NCBI GenBank assembly: GCA_041879295.1
Contig: CP047152.1
Span: forward strand, 5,213,501 to 5,277,500
DNA length: 64,000 nucleotides
Direction: 5' to 3'
Source: Pseudomonas putida
GTDB lineage: Bacteria; Pseudomonadota; Gammaproteobacteria; Pseudomonadales; Pseudomonadaceae
Within the stretch, counting starts at the first letter, position 1, and each line of letters starts with the position of its first letter. The notes beneath the pieces were generated by a model that was given only the letters and a program-made list of their open reading frames with translations, made no database searches and had not been told where the DNA came from. Shown one piece after another: positions 48,569 to 56,700 of this stretch. The position numbers and the translations under genes are program-made.

Positions 48569-49972
48569 TTACAGCTCACGCCGCCAGAACAGTTCGTGTC
48601 GGCGCACGGCCTTGCGGAAGAATTCGTTCTCCCCGTAAGGCGATGGCTGTCGCCCGGCAAGCCAGCGTTGCAGCACGCGGCGCAGGCGGCGCTTGAACGG
48701 TGCCGGGGGCTGCAGGTCGTGCATCATGCCCAGGGCCATGGCCTTGTCGCGCTGGGTCGCGCAATCCAGCACCAGGCTGCAGGGTGCCCAGGCCTGGGCG
48801 GCGCTCAATTGCGGCGGCAAGGCCACGCCATCGCCACTGTTGCCCATCGGCCAGCGGTCGTTATCGTGCAGGTGGTTGGCGTAGCACAGCAAGGTTTGTG
48901 GCTGCCAGGCCATACCGTGCAAGGCTTCCAGCACCGCCACCTGAGCGCAGATATGGTCCGGGTGGGGGTCTAGCTGCGGGTGCGGCATCACCAGCACCTC
49001 TGGCCTGGCCAGTTCCAGCAAGGCTCGCAGGTCGGCCAGCAGGTTGTGCCAGGTGGGTGCGCCATCACGGTCGCCCGGTAACGGGAACGGGTTTAACTGG
49101 CGGAACACGCGGATATCAGCCAGGTCTGCCTCACGTGAGGCGGCCGGCTGATCGGGTGCGGCCTGCATGGCAGGCAGCTGCAGGCAGAAGTAACCCAGCT
49201 GTATGCAACGCGACTCCGGCACACCGGCCCAACGCGGCACGGCGATGCTGTCCCAGGCACGCAGGCGACCTTTCAGGCGCGCGGCCTCGGCCTTTGCCAG
49301 GCCCATCTGCTGATAGTGCTCGGCCTCTATCTCACCGGCGGTCAGGGTCACCACCCAGCTTTCGTCGGCCTGGCTGTACAAACCATACGCGGCCAACTCG
49401 GCGTCGTCGGCATGTGGCGCGATCACCATCACCCGGCGACGCTGCAGCTCGATCGAAGGGGTTATCCACAGGCGCAACTGACCCTGCAACTTGCAATGCC
49501 GGCCGCGCAGGCGCAACGTGCCGGCCTGCAATGGCGCAGCAAGCCCCGTCAGGTTGAGGAAACGCACGCCATCGACGCCACGCTCGAAGGCTTGCCGATC
49601 GGCCTGCTCGCCAGCCAGTAACTCAACCCGAGGGTCGAGAAAGCGCCCCAACCAGCTGCTTTTTAGCCGCAGTTCAAGCACCAGGGTTTCGTCGCCTTGC
49701 AGCATGCACTCAGCCTTGAGCCAGCCATCGTGCAGGCTGGCAGGAACCTGCTGCACCTGATCGCCGAAGTCGTAGGCATAGTCCTCACCCGGCGCATAGA
49801 ACAGGTGGTCGGCAAACCAGGCCTCATGGGCAGCCCAGAGCAGCGGCAACAACAGCAGCGGCAGCCACCACCAGCTGAAAACACCGAGGGCGACCAGCGC
49901 AACCAGGCCCGCCAGCAGCCCCAGGCGTTTGTTGCGCCGGTGGCGCTTGAGCAACTGCTGCTTGCGGCTCAC
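48569..49972 (-). CDS. dnpA: PIG-L family de-N-acetylase DnpA
   Basis: This is a 467-residue protein. Residues 1-60 hold a basic start and two closely spaced hydrophobic helices. The PIG-L deacetylase domain begins near MVIAPHADDAELAAYG, whose HADD matches the zinc-binding (H)PDD motif, and ends near VLVMPHPQLDPHPDHI, with the later His ligand. DnpA of P. aeruginosa acts in LPS core biosynthesis and affects fluoroquinolone tolerance. The start is GTG 49972, sharing 4 bases (GTGA) with the mig-14 stop. An ATG at 49999 would extend further into mig-14. Confidence 0.85.
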   Translation of the reverse strand: MSRKQQLLKRHRRNKRLGLLAGLVALVALGVFSWWWLPLLLLPLLWAAHEAWFADHLFYAPGEDYAYDFGDQVQQVPASLHDGWLKAECMLQGDETLVLELRLKSSWLGRFLDPRVELLAGEQADRQAFERGVDGVRFLNLTGLAAPLQAGTLRLRGRHCKLQGQLRLWITPSIELQRRRVMVIAPHADDAELAAYGLYSQADESWVVTLTAGEIEAEHYQQMGLAKAEAARLKGRLRAWDSIAVPRWAGVPESRCIQLGYFCLQLPAMQAAPDQPAASREADLADIRVFRQLNPFPLPGDRDGAPTWHNLLADLRALLELARPEVLVMPHPQLDPHPDHICAQVAVLEALHGMAWQPQTLLCYANHLHDNDRWPMGNSGDGVALPPQLSAAQAWAPCSLVLDCATQRDKAMALGMMHDLQPPAPFKRRLRRVLQRWLAGRQPSPYGENEFFRKAVRRHELFWRREL

Positions 49973-50865
49973 GCTTGATACACCGGCACAGGGTTGCACC
50001 AGCGGTCCTTGTACTCACGGTCAGCACGGCCGAACGAGAACCGCAGCGGCTTGTTGCGCGTCCGGGCATCTTCCCAGGCGGCCTGGGTATTGAGGAAGCT
50101 CAGCACGCTGCCTGGGCTGAAGGCCTTGGTTTCAGGGTCGACGCCGCCATTGATGTACTCGACGCTGATCCACTCCGGCGCTTCGACGCGGTACACCAAC
50201 TGGATGGCAATCGGCTTACCGTCCAGCAGCAACACCGAGCCGATCAGCAGCTCACGCAGGCGCTCCAGCACATCGGCCATACGCTCGGCACCGGTGGCAG
50301 GGAAGCCCCAGCGGCGCAGGAACAGGTCGCAGTACATGCTGGCGATTTCCTGAGCACTGAAGTCGCTGATCGGACGTACCACACCACCCGCCTCTTCCAG
50401 CAGGCGAAGTTCACGGCGCTGGTTGTAGCGGAACTTCTTCGACAGGTCTTCAGGCGCCCGGGCCATGGCCAACTGCTCCTTCTGCGCCTTGAGGCCGTTG
50501 AAGCGGCCCAGGTTCAGTTCGGACAGGTAACGCACGGTATGGCGCAACGGCGCAGCGGCATCAGGCGCCGCCGGCAGGATGATCTCGGCGTTGCCGAGGT
50601 CGAACAGGGCTTTCTTGCCAGCACGCTTCAGCACGTCCTTGGACAGCGCCAGGTGACGCCCCCAGACCGGGATCGCGGCTTTCAGCTCGCCAGCCTGATG
50701 CCAGCCCAGGTAACGCACCGGGATTTGTGCCAGGTCCGCCAGTTGCTCGACCACCAGCGGATGGGTGGCGACACTGCCGCCAAAGCGCGCCCACGCCTGG
50801 CCATAAGCCTTGGCATCGATAGCTTGCCAACCGCGTTCGCGGAAGGCCTGGATACGATTGAGCAT
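49969..50865 (-). CDS. mig-14: Mig-14 family GNAT-like protein
   Basis: This 298-residue protein has the FemAB/BioF2-like double-GNAT pattern. KKFRYNQRRELRLLEEAGG, LFLRRWGFP and GKPIAIQLVYRVEA are typical, ending with FSFGRADREYKDRWCNP. The family is linked to antimicrobial peptide resistance in Salmonella and P. aeruginosa; the acyl acceptor is not known. Stop and start codons overlap with both neighbours: TGATG with wapH and GTGA with dnpA. The three proteins are therefore translationally coupled. Confidence 0.86.
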   Translation of the reverse strand: MLNRIQAFRERGWQAIDAKAYGQAWARFGGSVATHPLVVEQLADLAQIPVRYLGWHQAGELKAAIPVWGRHLALSKDVLKRAGKKALFDLGNAEIILPAAPDAAAPLRHTVRYLSELNLGRFNGLKAQKEQLAMARAPEDLSKKFRYNQRRELRLLEEAGGVVRPISDFSAQEIASMYCDLFLRRWGFPATGAERMADVLERLRELLIGSVLLLDGKPIAIQLVYRVEAPEWISVEYINGGVDPETKAFSPGSVLSFLNTQAAWEDARTRNKPLRFSFGRADREYKDRWCNPVPVYQA

Positions 50866-51995
50866 CAGGCCTGCCCCACCAACGCGCGCACCTGCGGGAG
50901 TTGCCAGAAGGCCTCGCGCACCGCCTGATCAGAGAAACGCTCACGCAGGCGCTGCAGCATGTGCCTGGCGCAGACCTGGCGCTGTTCAGCATCCAGTACG
51001 GCCATGTGCTTCAGGCCCTGGGCCAGCTGCGCGGCGTCGCCCAGCGGGAACAGAACGCCAACGCCCTCGACCACTTCGCGGGCACCACCACAGGCCGTGG
51101 CCAGCACCGGTACACCGGCAACCATCGCTTCAAGCAGAACCATGCCGAACGGCTCGTGATCCGAACTCAAAGCGAACACGTCGAACGCCTGAAAGTAACG
51201 GCGCGCATCCGGCACCTGGCCAAGAAAGTCGACTTGCCCGGCAATACCAAGCTCGGCGGCCAACGCCATGAGCTTGGCCTCCAGACGCCCCTTGCCGAGG
51301 ATTGCCAGGCGGGCGCCAGCCGGCAGCCCCGGCAGTGCCTGGGCAAAACCGCGCAACAGGGTGGCCTGATCCTTGTCCGGGTGCAGGCGCCCAACATTGC
51401 CGACGATCCACGCCTGAGCATCCAGGCCCAAGGCCTGGCGTGCGTCAGCGCGCGGCACCAGGGCTGATTGCAGGGCGTCGATGTCGATGCGGTTGTACAG
51501 GGTCTGAATGCGCTCGGCCGGCCACTGAGGCAAGCAACGGCGCATATCGTCACGTACCGCGTCCGAAACACCCAGCAGGCTCAGACGTTTGCTGAACAGG
51601 TTCGCGAACAGGCGGCGGCCTTTGCGCTGGTAGTCGCCAAAGGCATGGTGCACACCAATCACTGGCAGGCCGGTGCCCAGCAGGGCAACGTAGATCGGCT
51701 TGAAGCGATGGGCGATGCAGAAAGCGAAATTGCGTTCGGCCGCAATGCGCCGCAATGCGCGGATGGCGCCGAGTTTCAGACCACGCACGTCCTTGGAACT
51801 GAACTCAAGGAACAGCACCTCCTCCGACGCACAGCCAGCCGCTACCTGCGCGTCGGCGGCGCCGGTGAGGAACACCGTAGTCACCTGGTACCCACGCCCC
51901 TGAAACAGGCTGGCGTACTGACGGGCACAGTCCAGGAACGGCCCGTCATAGCCATGGCAGAACTGCAGGATGCGCGGTTCAGAGCGGCTGGTCAT
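50865..51995 (-). CDS. wapH: LPS core glycosyltransferase WapH (GT4)
   Basis: This 376-residue GT-B enzyme has a typical GT4 C-terminal half: VGNVGRLHPDKDQATLLRGF and the E-x7-E motif HEPFGMVLLEAMVAGVPVL. Length and order (wapH, mig-14, dnpA, ssg) equal those of P. aeruginosa, where WapH adds a glucose of the outer core. The start overlaps the carbamoyltransferase 3' end by 17 bases. The sugar is inferred from synteny only. Confidence 0.88.
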   Translation of the reverse strand: MTSRSEPRILQFCHGYDGPFLDCARQYASLFQGRGYQVTTVFLTGAADAQVAAGCASEEVLFLEFSSKDVRGLKLGAIRALRRIAAERNFAFCIAHRFKPIYVALLGTGLPVIGVHHAFGDYQRKGRRLFANLFSKRLSLLGVSDAVRDDMRRCLPQWPAERIQTLYNRIDIDALQSALVPRADARQALGLDAQAWIVGNVGRLHPDKDQATLLRGFAQALPGLPAGARLAILGKGRLEAKLMALAAELGIAGQVDFLGQVPDARRYFQAFDVFALSSDHEPFGMVLLEAMVAGVPVLATACGGAREVVEGVGVLFPLGDAAQLAQGLKHMAVLDAEQRQVCARHMLQRLRERFSDQAVREAFWQLPQVRALVGQA

Positions 51996-53736
51996 ACGGG
52001 GCCGCGCCGTCCTTCACAACCAGGATGTCTTCCATGATCAGGTACTGCAGGTCCGAGCCGAAGAACATGTTCAACGCATCGGTCGGCGAGCAGATCATCG
52101 GTTCACCACGACGGTTCAGCGAGGTGTTCAGCGACACGCCGTTGCCAGTCAGGTCTTCCAGCGCCTTCATCATGTCGTAGTAGCGCGGGTTGTACTCGCG
52201 CTTGAGCACCTGGGCACGCGAAGTGCCGTCCTCATGCACCACTTCCGGCACGCGGGTCTTCCACTCTTCAGCGACTTCGAAGGTGAAGGTCATGAACGGC
52301 GCGGGATGGTCGACCTTGATCATCTGCGGGGCGACAGTGTCGAGCATCGACGGGCAGAAAGGTCTCCAGCGTTCGCGGAACTTGATCTGGTGGTTGATGC
52401 GGTCAGCCACGCCTTCCACGCTCGGGCAGCCGATGATCGATCGGCCACCGAGGGCACGCGGCCCGAACTCCATGCGGCCCTGGAACCAGGCTACCGGGTT
52501 GCCGTCGACCATGATCTGGGCGATCTGCTGCGGCATGTTCTCGAGTTTGCGCCACTTTGGCTGGTTCGGGTGACGGGCGCAGGCAGCGATCACGTCTTCG
52601 TTGGAGTACGACGGGCCGAGGTAGACGTGCTCCATCTTCTCGACCGGAACGCCACGGGCGTGCGAAACATAGGCTGCGGCGCCAACGGCAGTCCCGGCGT
52701 CGCCGGAGGCTGGCTGGACGAACAACTCTTTCACGTCCGGACGGGCGATGATTTTCTGGTTGAGCTTGACGTTCAGCGCACAGCCGCCAGCGAAGGCCAG
52801 CTTGCCGGTTTCACGCAGGGTGTCGCCCAGGTAATGGTCGATCATCTGCAGCGCCAGTTTCTCGAACAGCGCCTGCATGCTAGCGGCGTAATGGATGTAC
52901 GGCTCGTCGGCGATGTCGCCTTCGCGCTTGGGGCCCAGCCATTCGATCAGCTTCGGCGAGAAGTAGAAGCCTTTGCCCTTCTCTTTATAGCGGCGCAGGC
53001 CGATAACGTTGGCGTACTCGGTGTTGATGACCAGCTCGCCGTTCTCGAAACTGGCCAGACGCGAGAAGTCATACTTGCTTGCGTCGCCATACGGCGCCAT
53101 GCCCATGACCTTGAACTCGCCATCGAGCATTTCGAAGCCCAGGAACTCGGTGATGGCACCGTACAGGCCACCCAGCGAGTCAGGGTCGAAGAATTCCTTG
53201 ATCTTGTGGATCTTGCCGTTTTCACCGTAGCCAAAGAAGGTAGTGGCGTACTCGCCCTTGCCGTCGATGCCCAGGATTGCGGTTTTTTCCTTGAAGCCCG
53301 AGCAGTGATAAGCACTGGAAGCGTGGGCCAGGTGATGCTCGACGGGCTCGATCTTGACCTTTTTCGGGTCAAAGCCCAGTTGCTCCAGGCACCAGACGAT
53401 CTTCTTGCGATAACGCTTGTAGCGACGGTTGCCCATCAGGATGGCATCGAGTGCACGATCCGGGGCGTACCAATAGCGCTTGGCATAGTGCCACCGCGCC
53501 TTGCCGAACAGGCTGATCGGGGCGAACGGGATGGCTACCACGTCGACGTCGGACGGCTTGATGCCTGCCTGTTCCAGGCAGAACTTCGCCGACTCGTAGG
53601 GCATGCGGTTCTTCGCATGCTTGTCACGCACGAAGCGCTCTTCTTCGGCGGCGGCAATCAGCTTGCCGTCAATGTACAGGGCCGCGGAAGGGTCATGGCT
53701 AAGGGCGCCGGACAGGCCAAGAATCGTCAATGCCAA
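51979..53736 (-). CDS. NodU/CmcH-family carbamoyltransferase
   Basis: This 585-residue enzyme has an N-terminal ASKHA/YrdC-like carbamoyl-adenylate domain (LGLSGALSHDPSAAL, VEHHLAHASSAYHCSGF with metal-binding His residues, ILGIDGKGEYAT). The C-terminal transferase domain includes WFQGRMEFGPRALGGRSI. In Pseudomonas LPS the heptose II of the core carries a 7-O-carbamoyl group, and this gene is in the matching place, so it probably carbamoylates the core heptose. It is the first gene of the overlapping carbamoyltransferase-wapH-mig-14-dnpA run. Confidence 0.92.
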   Translation of the reverse strand: MALTILGLSGALSHDPSAALYIDGKLIAAAEEERFVRDKHAKNRMPYESAKFCLEQAGIKPSDVDVVAIPFAPISLFGKARWHYAKRYWYAPDRALDAILMGNRRYKRYRKKIVWCLEQLGFDPKKVKIEPVEHHLAHASSAYHCSGFKEKTAILGIDGKGEYATTFFGYGENGKIHKIKEFFDPDSLGGLYGAITEFLGFEMLDGEFKVMGMAPYGDASKYDFSRLASFENGELVINTEYANVIGLRRYKEKGKGFYFSPKLIEWLGPKREGDIADEPYIHYAASMQALFEKLALQMIDHYLGDTLRETGKLAFAGGCALNVKLNQKIIARPDVKELFVQPASGDAGTAVGAAAYVSHARGVPVEKMEHVYLGPSYSNEDVIAACARHPNQPKWRKLENMPQQIAQIMVDGNPVAWFQGRMEFGPRALGGRSIIGCPSVEGVADRINHQIKFRERWRPFCPSMLDTVAPQMIKVDHPAPFMTFTFEVAEEWKTRVPEVVHEDGTSRAQVLKREYNPRYYDMMKALEDLTGNGVSLNTSLNRRGEPMICSPTDALNMFFGSDLQYLIMEDILVVKDGAAPYDQPL

Positions 53737-53840
53737 GGGATTAGCCTCTTCATTCGGTAGAAATGCGCCAGCGGCCTCTTGGGCGGATGGCGGCTAAAGG
53801 GCGGGATTATAACGCAAACATTGGAGGCACACCGCCCCCT

Positions 53841-53920
53841 TGTGGGAGCGGGTTCACCCGCGAAGCCGTCACGCGGTGGATGGCACCGGCGTTGCCGGTG
53901 TTCGCGGGCAAACCCGCTCA
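53841..53920. repeat. REP pair (GTGG type)
   Basis: TGTGGGAGCGGGTTCACCCG is answered by TTCGCGGGCAAACCCGCTCA with a CACCGGCGTTGCCGGTG hairpin between them. It lies between the carbamoyltransferase start and the rlmJ stop. The rest of the 187-base gap shows no gene. Confidence 0.85.
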
Positions 53921-53923
53921 GGT

Positions 53924-54760
53924 TTACTCGGCGATCAGCCAGTCCATGCGGTAACTACCGGCGGTTTGTGCCAGCTCTTTGGCCAGCCATGGCAGCAGCT
54001 CCTTAAGCTCATCCTCCAACCCCCACGGCGGGTTGGCGATGGCCAGGCCAGAGCCGTTCAGCCCCTGAGGGCTGTCCTGGTGATGCACATACAGCTCAAC
54101 CCGCAACAGTTTCGGCGCACCAGTGCTGGTCAGGTCCTGGTAATAGCGGGTCAGCGAACGCTGGTCCTTGATCGGGTACCAGATGGCCACAACCGTCTGG
54201 CGCATGCGGCCAATCGCCTCTTTCATGGCAGTGGTGCAGCGCTTGAGCTCATCGGCCTGCTCGAACGGCGGGTCGATCAGCATGATCGCGCGCTTTTCCT
54301 GCACCGGCAGCAAGGCCCGCGGCACATGCCAGCCTTCACCCAGATGCACGGTCACGCGCGGGTCTTTTTTCATGTTTTCTTTGAGGAGCGGCCCGTCTTC
54401 GGGGTGTTTCTCGTTGAGCAGGGCGCGGTCCTGCTGGCGCATCAGACGACGTGCCAGTTCCGGCGAACCTGGGTAGTAGCGCAGCTCGCCATCGGCATTC
54501 AGGCGCTTGATGATGCGCAGGTAGTCGTCGGCCATGGCCGGCAGGTCATCGCGATTCCACAGGCGGGCTACGCCTTCCAGGTACTCGCCGGTGCGGCTTG
54601 CCTGGTCACCCTGCAGGTCGTACAGGCCGAGCCCTGCGTGGGTATCGATATAGGCGAAAGGCTGCTCCTTGCGCGACATCAGGGCGATGAGGCGGGTCAG
54701 CACGATGTGTTTGAGGACGTCGGCGTGGTTGCCGGCGTGGAAGGCGTGACGATAGTTCAT
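53924..54760 (-). CDS. rlmJ: 23S rRNA (adenine-2030-N6)-methyltransferase RlmJ
   Basis: This 278-residue S-adenosylmethionine-dependent enzyme begins with the family signature MNYRHAFHAGNHADVLKH and has the adenine-N6-methyltransferase motif IMLIDPPFEQ (DPPF). It methylates A2030 of 23S rRNA. It has its own region, 106 bases downstream of putP on the same strand, with a hairpin between. Confidence 0.94.
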   Translation of the reverse strand: MNYRHAFHAGNHADVLKHIVLTRLIALMSRKEQPFAYIDTHAGLGLYDLQGDQASRTGEYLEGVARLWNRDDLPAMADDYLRIIKRLNADGELRYYPGSPELARRLMRQQDRALLNEKHPEDGPLLKENMKKDPRVTVHLGEGWHVPRALLPVQEKRAIMLIDPPFEQADELKRCTTAMKEAIGRMRQTVVAIWYPIKDQRSLTRYYQDLTSTGAPKLLRVELYVHHQDSPQGLNGSGLAIANPPWGLEDELKELLPWLAKELAQTAGSYRMDWLIAE

Positions 54761-54823
54761 GGCAACTCCTGCGAAGGCGGCAAGTTTACCTTGCCTTGCA
54801 GGCGGAGTCAGGCCTGGCTGCTG

Positions 54824-54856
54824 ATTGGCGGCACCCGCAAAGCAGGCGCCGCCAAT
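54824..54856 (-). terminator. Hairpin after putP
   Basis: ATTGGCGGC and its exact complement GCCGCCAAT enclose a 15-base loop, 11 bases past the putP stop. No T run follows, so its strength as a terminator is unclear. Confidence 0.5.
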
Positions 54857-54866
54857 TCAACGGGTG

Positions 54867-56345
54867 TTACTTGTCGGCGTGATACGCCGCGTCAGCCGCT
54901 TCGAAGCGTTTGACCATCGCCTGCGAAGGGCTACCCAGCTTGCTCACCAGAACAATGGCGATGCTGGCGAACAGGAAGCCCGGGATGATTTCGTACAACC
55001 CGAGGGTGTCGAAGTTCTTCCACAGGATCACCGTCAGCGCACCCACCACGATACCGGCCAGCGCGCCGTTACGGGTCATGCCTTTCCACAGCACCGAAAT
55101 CAGCACCACCGGACCGAAGGCAGCACCAAAGCCGGCCCAGGCATAGGCCACCAGGCCCAGCACGCGGTTTTCCGGATTGGCAGCCATGGTGATGGCAATC
55201 AGGGCCACGGCCAGCACCATCAGACGGCCGACCCACACCAGCTCGATCTGCGAAGCATTCTTGCGCAGGAAGGCTTTGTAGAAGTCTTCGGTCAAGGCAC
55301 TGGAGCACACCAGCAGCTGGCAGCTCAGGGTACTCATGACCGCGGCCAGGATGGCCGACAGCAGGACACCTGCGATCCATGGGTTGAACAGAATCTTGGC
55401 CAGTTCGATGAACACACGTTCGTGGTTCTCGCTTACCGGGCCTGCCAGTTCAGGATGGGCCGAGAAGTAGGCGATACCGAAGAAGCCTACGGCGCAGGTA
55501 CCCGCCAGGCACAGGATCATCCAGGTCATGGAAATGCGGCGCGCCTTGGCGATCGACTTCACCGAATCAGCGGCCATGAAGCGCGCCAGAATATGCGGCT
55601 GGCCGAAGTAACCCAGGCCCCAGCCCATCAGCGAGATGATACCGATGAAGGTGGCACCTTTGAGCATGTCGAAGTTCGCAGGGTTCACCGCCTCGATAGC
55701 GGCGAAGGTCTGGTCGAAGCCACCGGTGGCGATCAGCACGAACACCGGGGTGAGGATGAGCGCGAAGATCATCAGCGTGGCCTGCACGGTGTCGGTCCAG
55801 CTCACGGCCAGGAAACCACCGATGAATGTGTAAGCGATGGTCGCCGCTGCACCAGCCCACAGCGCGGTTTCATACGACATGCCGAAGGTGCTCTCGAACA
55901 GACGGGCACCGGCAACGATGCCGGAAGCGCAGTAGATGGTGAAGAAGACCAGGATGACGATGGCGGAGATGATACGCAGCAGGCCGCTATTGTCTTCGAA
56001 ACGGCTGGAGAAATAGTCCGGCAGGGTCAGCGCGTCACCGTTGTGCTCGGTCTGCACGCGCAGCCGGCCAGCCACGAACAGCCAGTTCAGGTAGGCACCA
56101 ACCGTCAGGCCGATGGCGATCCAGACCTCGGACAGGCCCGCGAAGTAGATGGCACCGGGCAGGCCCATCAGCAGCCAGCCACTCATGTCGGAGGCACCGG
56201 CAGACAGCGCGGTAACCACGCTACCCAGGCTGCGACCGCCCAGAATGTAATCGGAAAGGTTTTTGGTGGCGCGATAGGCGGCGAAGCCGATCAGCACCAT
56301 TGCTGCGATGTAGATCACGAAGGTGATCGTTAGTGGATTGCCCAT
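54867..56345 (-). CDS. putP: Sodium/proline symporter PutP
   Basis: PutP imports proline with sodium. The 492-residue inner-membrane protein has about 13 helices of the SSS family. SAGASDMSGWLLMGLPGAIY (split by a helix) and SILAAVMSTLSCQLLVCSS hold the Na+/proline-binding residues. The start at 56345 (MGNPLTIT) gives the normal length; upstream in-frame codons would cross the operator region. It is divergent from putA and shares a region with several PutA boxes, so it should be repressed in the absence of proline. Confidence 0.95.
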   Translation of the reverse strand: MGNPLTITFVIYIAAMVLIGFAAYRATKNLSDYILGGRSLGSVVTALSAGASDMSGWLLMGLPGAIYFAGLSEVWIAIGLTVGAYLNWLFVAGRLRVQTEHNGDALTLPDYFSSRFEDNSGLLRIISAIVILVFFTIYCASGIVAGARLFESTFGMSYETALWAGAAATIAYTFIGGFLAVSWTDTVQATLMIFALILTPVFVLIATGGFDQTFAAIEAVNPANFDMLKGATFIGIISLMGWGLGYFGQPHILARFMAADSVKSIAKARRISMTWMILCLAGTCAVGFFGIAYFSAHPELAGPVSENHERVFIELAKILFNPWIAGVLLSAILAAVMSTLSCQLLVCSSALTEDFYKAFLRKNASQIELVWVGRLMVLAVALIAITMAANPENRVLGLVAYAWAGFGAAFGPVVLISVLWKGMTRNGALAGIVVGALTVILWKNFDTLGLYEIIPGFLFASIAIVLVSKLGSPSQAMVKRFEAADAAYHADK

Positions 56346-56393
56346 GCGTGTGCCCTGGCGTTTGTTTTTATCATGCACAACCGCAGCGATGGC

Positions 56394-56634
56394 GGTTGCA
56401 CCCAGGCGGCGAATGCTATGCAACAACGCAAAGAAGGTGCAACCATTTTTCTTTTGCAAGTTGCACCTGCCAGTGCATTTTCCGACAAAGCCCATTTTTT
56501 GCTCCTTTCGGGAGTAAAAAACCGGTTTTTCAGAATAAATCACACCAAAAACGCCCCTTTTCAGGGGGCGGGAATGGCTATCGGACGAGTTGCACCTTCT
56601 ACACAAAAAATTCAGGTTGCACCTAGTTGCACCC
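56394..56634. promoter_or_regulatory. putP-putA control region with six PutA boxes
   Basis: Copies of GTTGCACC or its complement occur at 56394-56403 (GGTTGCACCC), 56436-56444 (GGTGCAACC), 56460-56467, 56589-56596, 56615-56623 and 56626-56633. GTTGCA is the core of the operator bound by the ribbon-helix-helix domain of PutA, and putA follows at 56701. The boxes form two groups, near putP and near putA, about 120 bases apart. A GC hairpin (CGCCCCTTTTCAGGGGGCG) lies between them. The whole gap 56346-56700 holds no gene. Confidence 0.85.
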
Positions 56635-56700
56635 GAATTATCCTACAGCTACTCTTGATGCCAGCTTAGGCCACAACCGTGGCAATAACGAGGATAAGAA

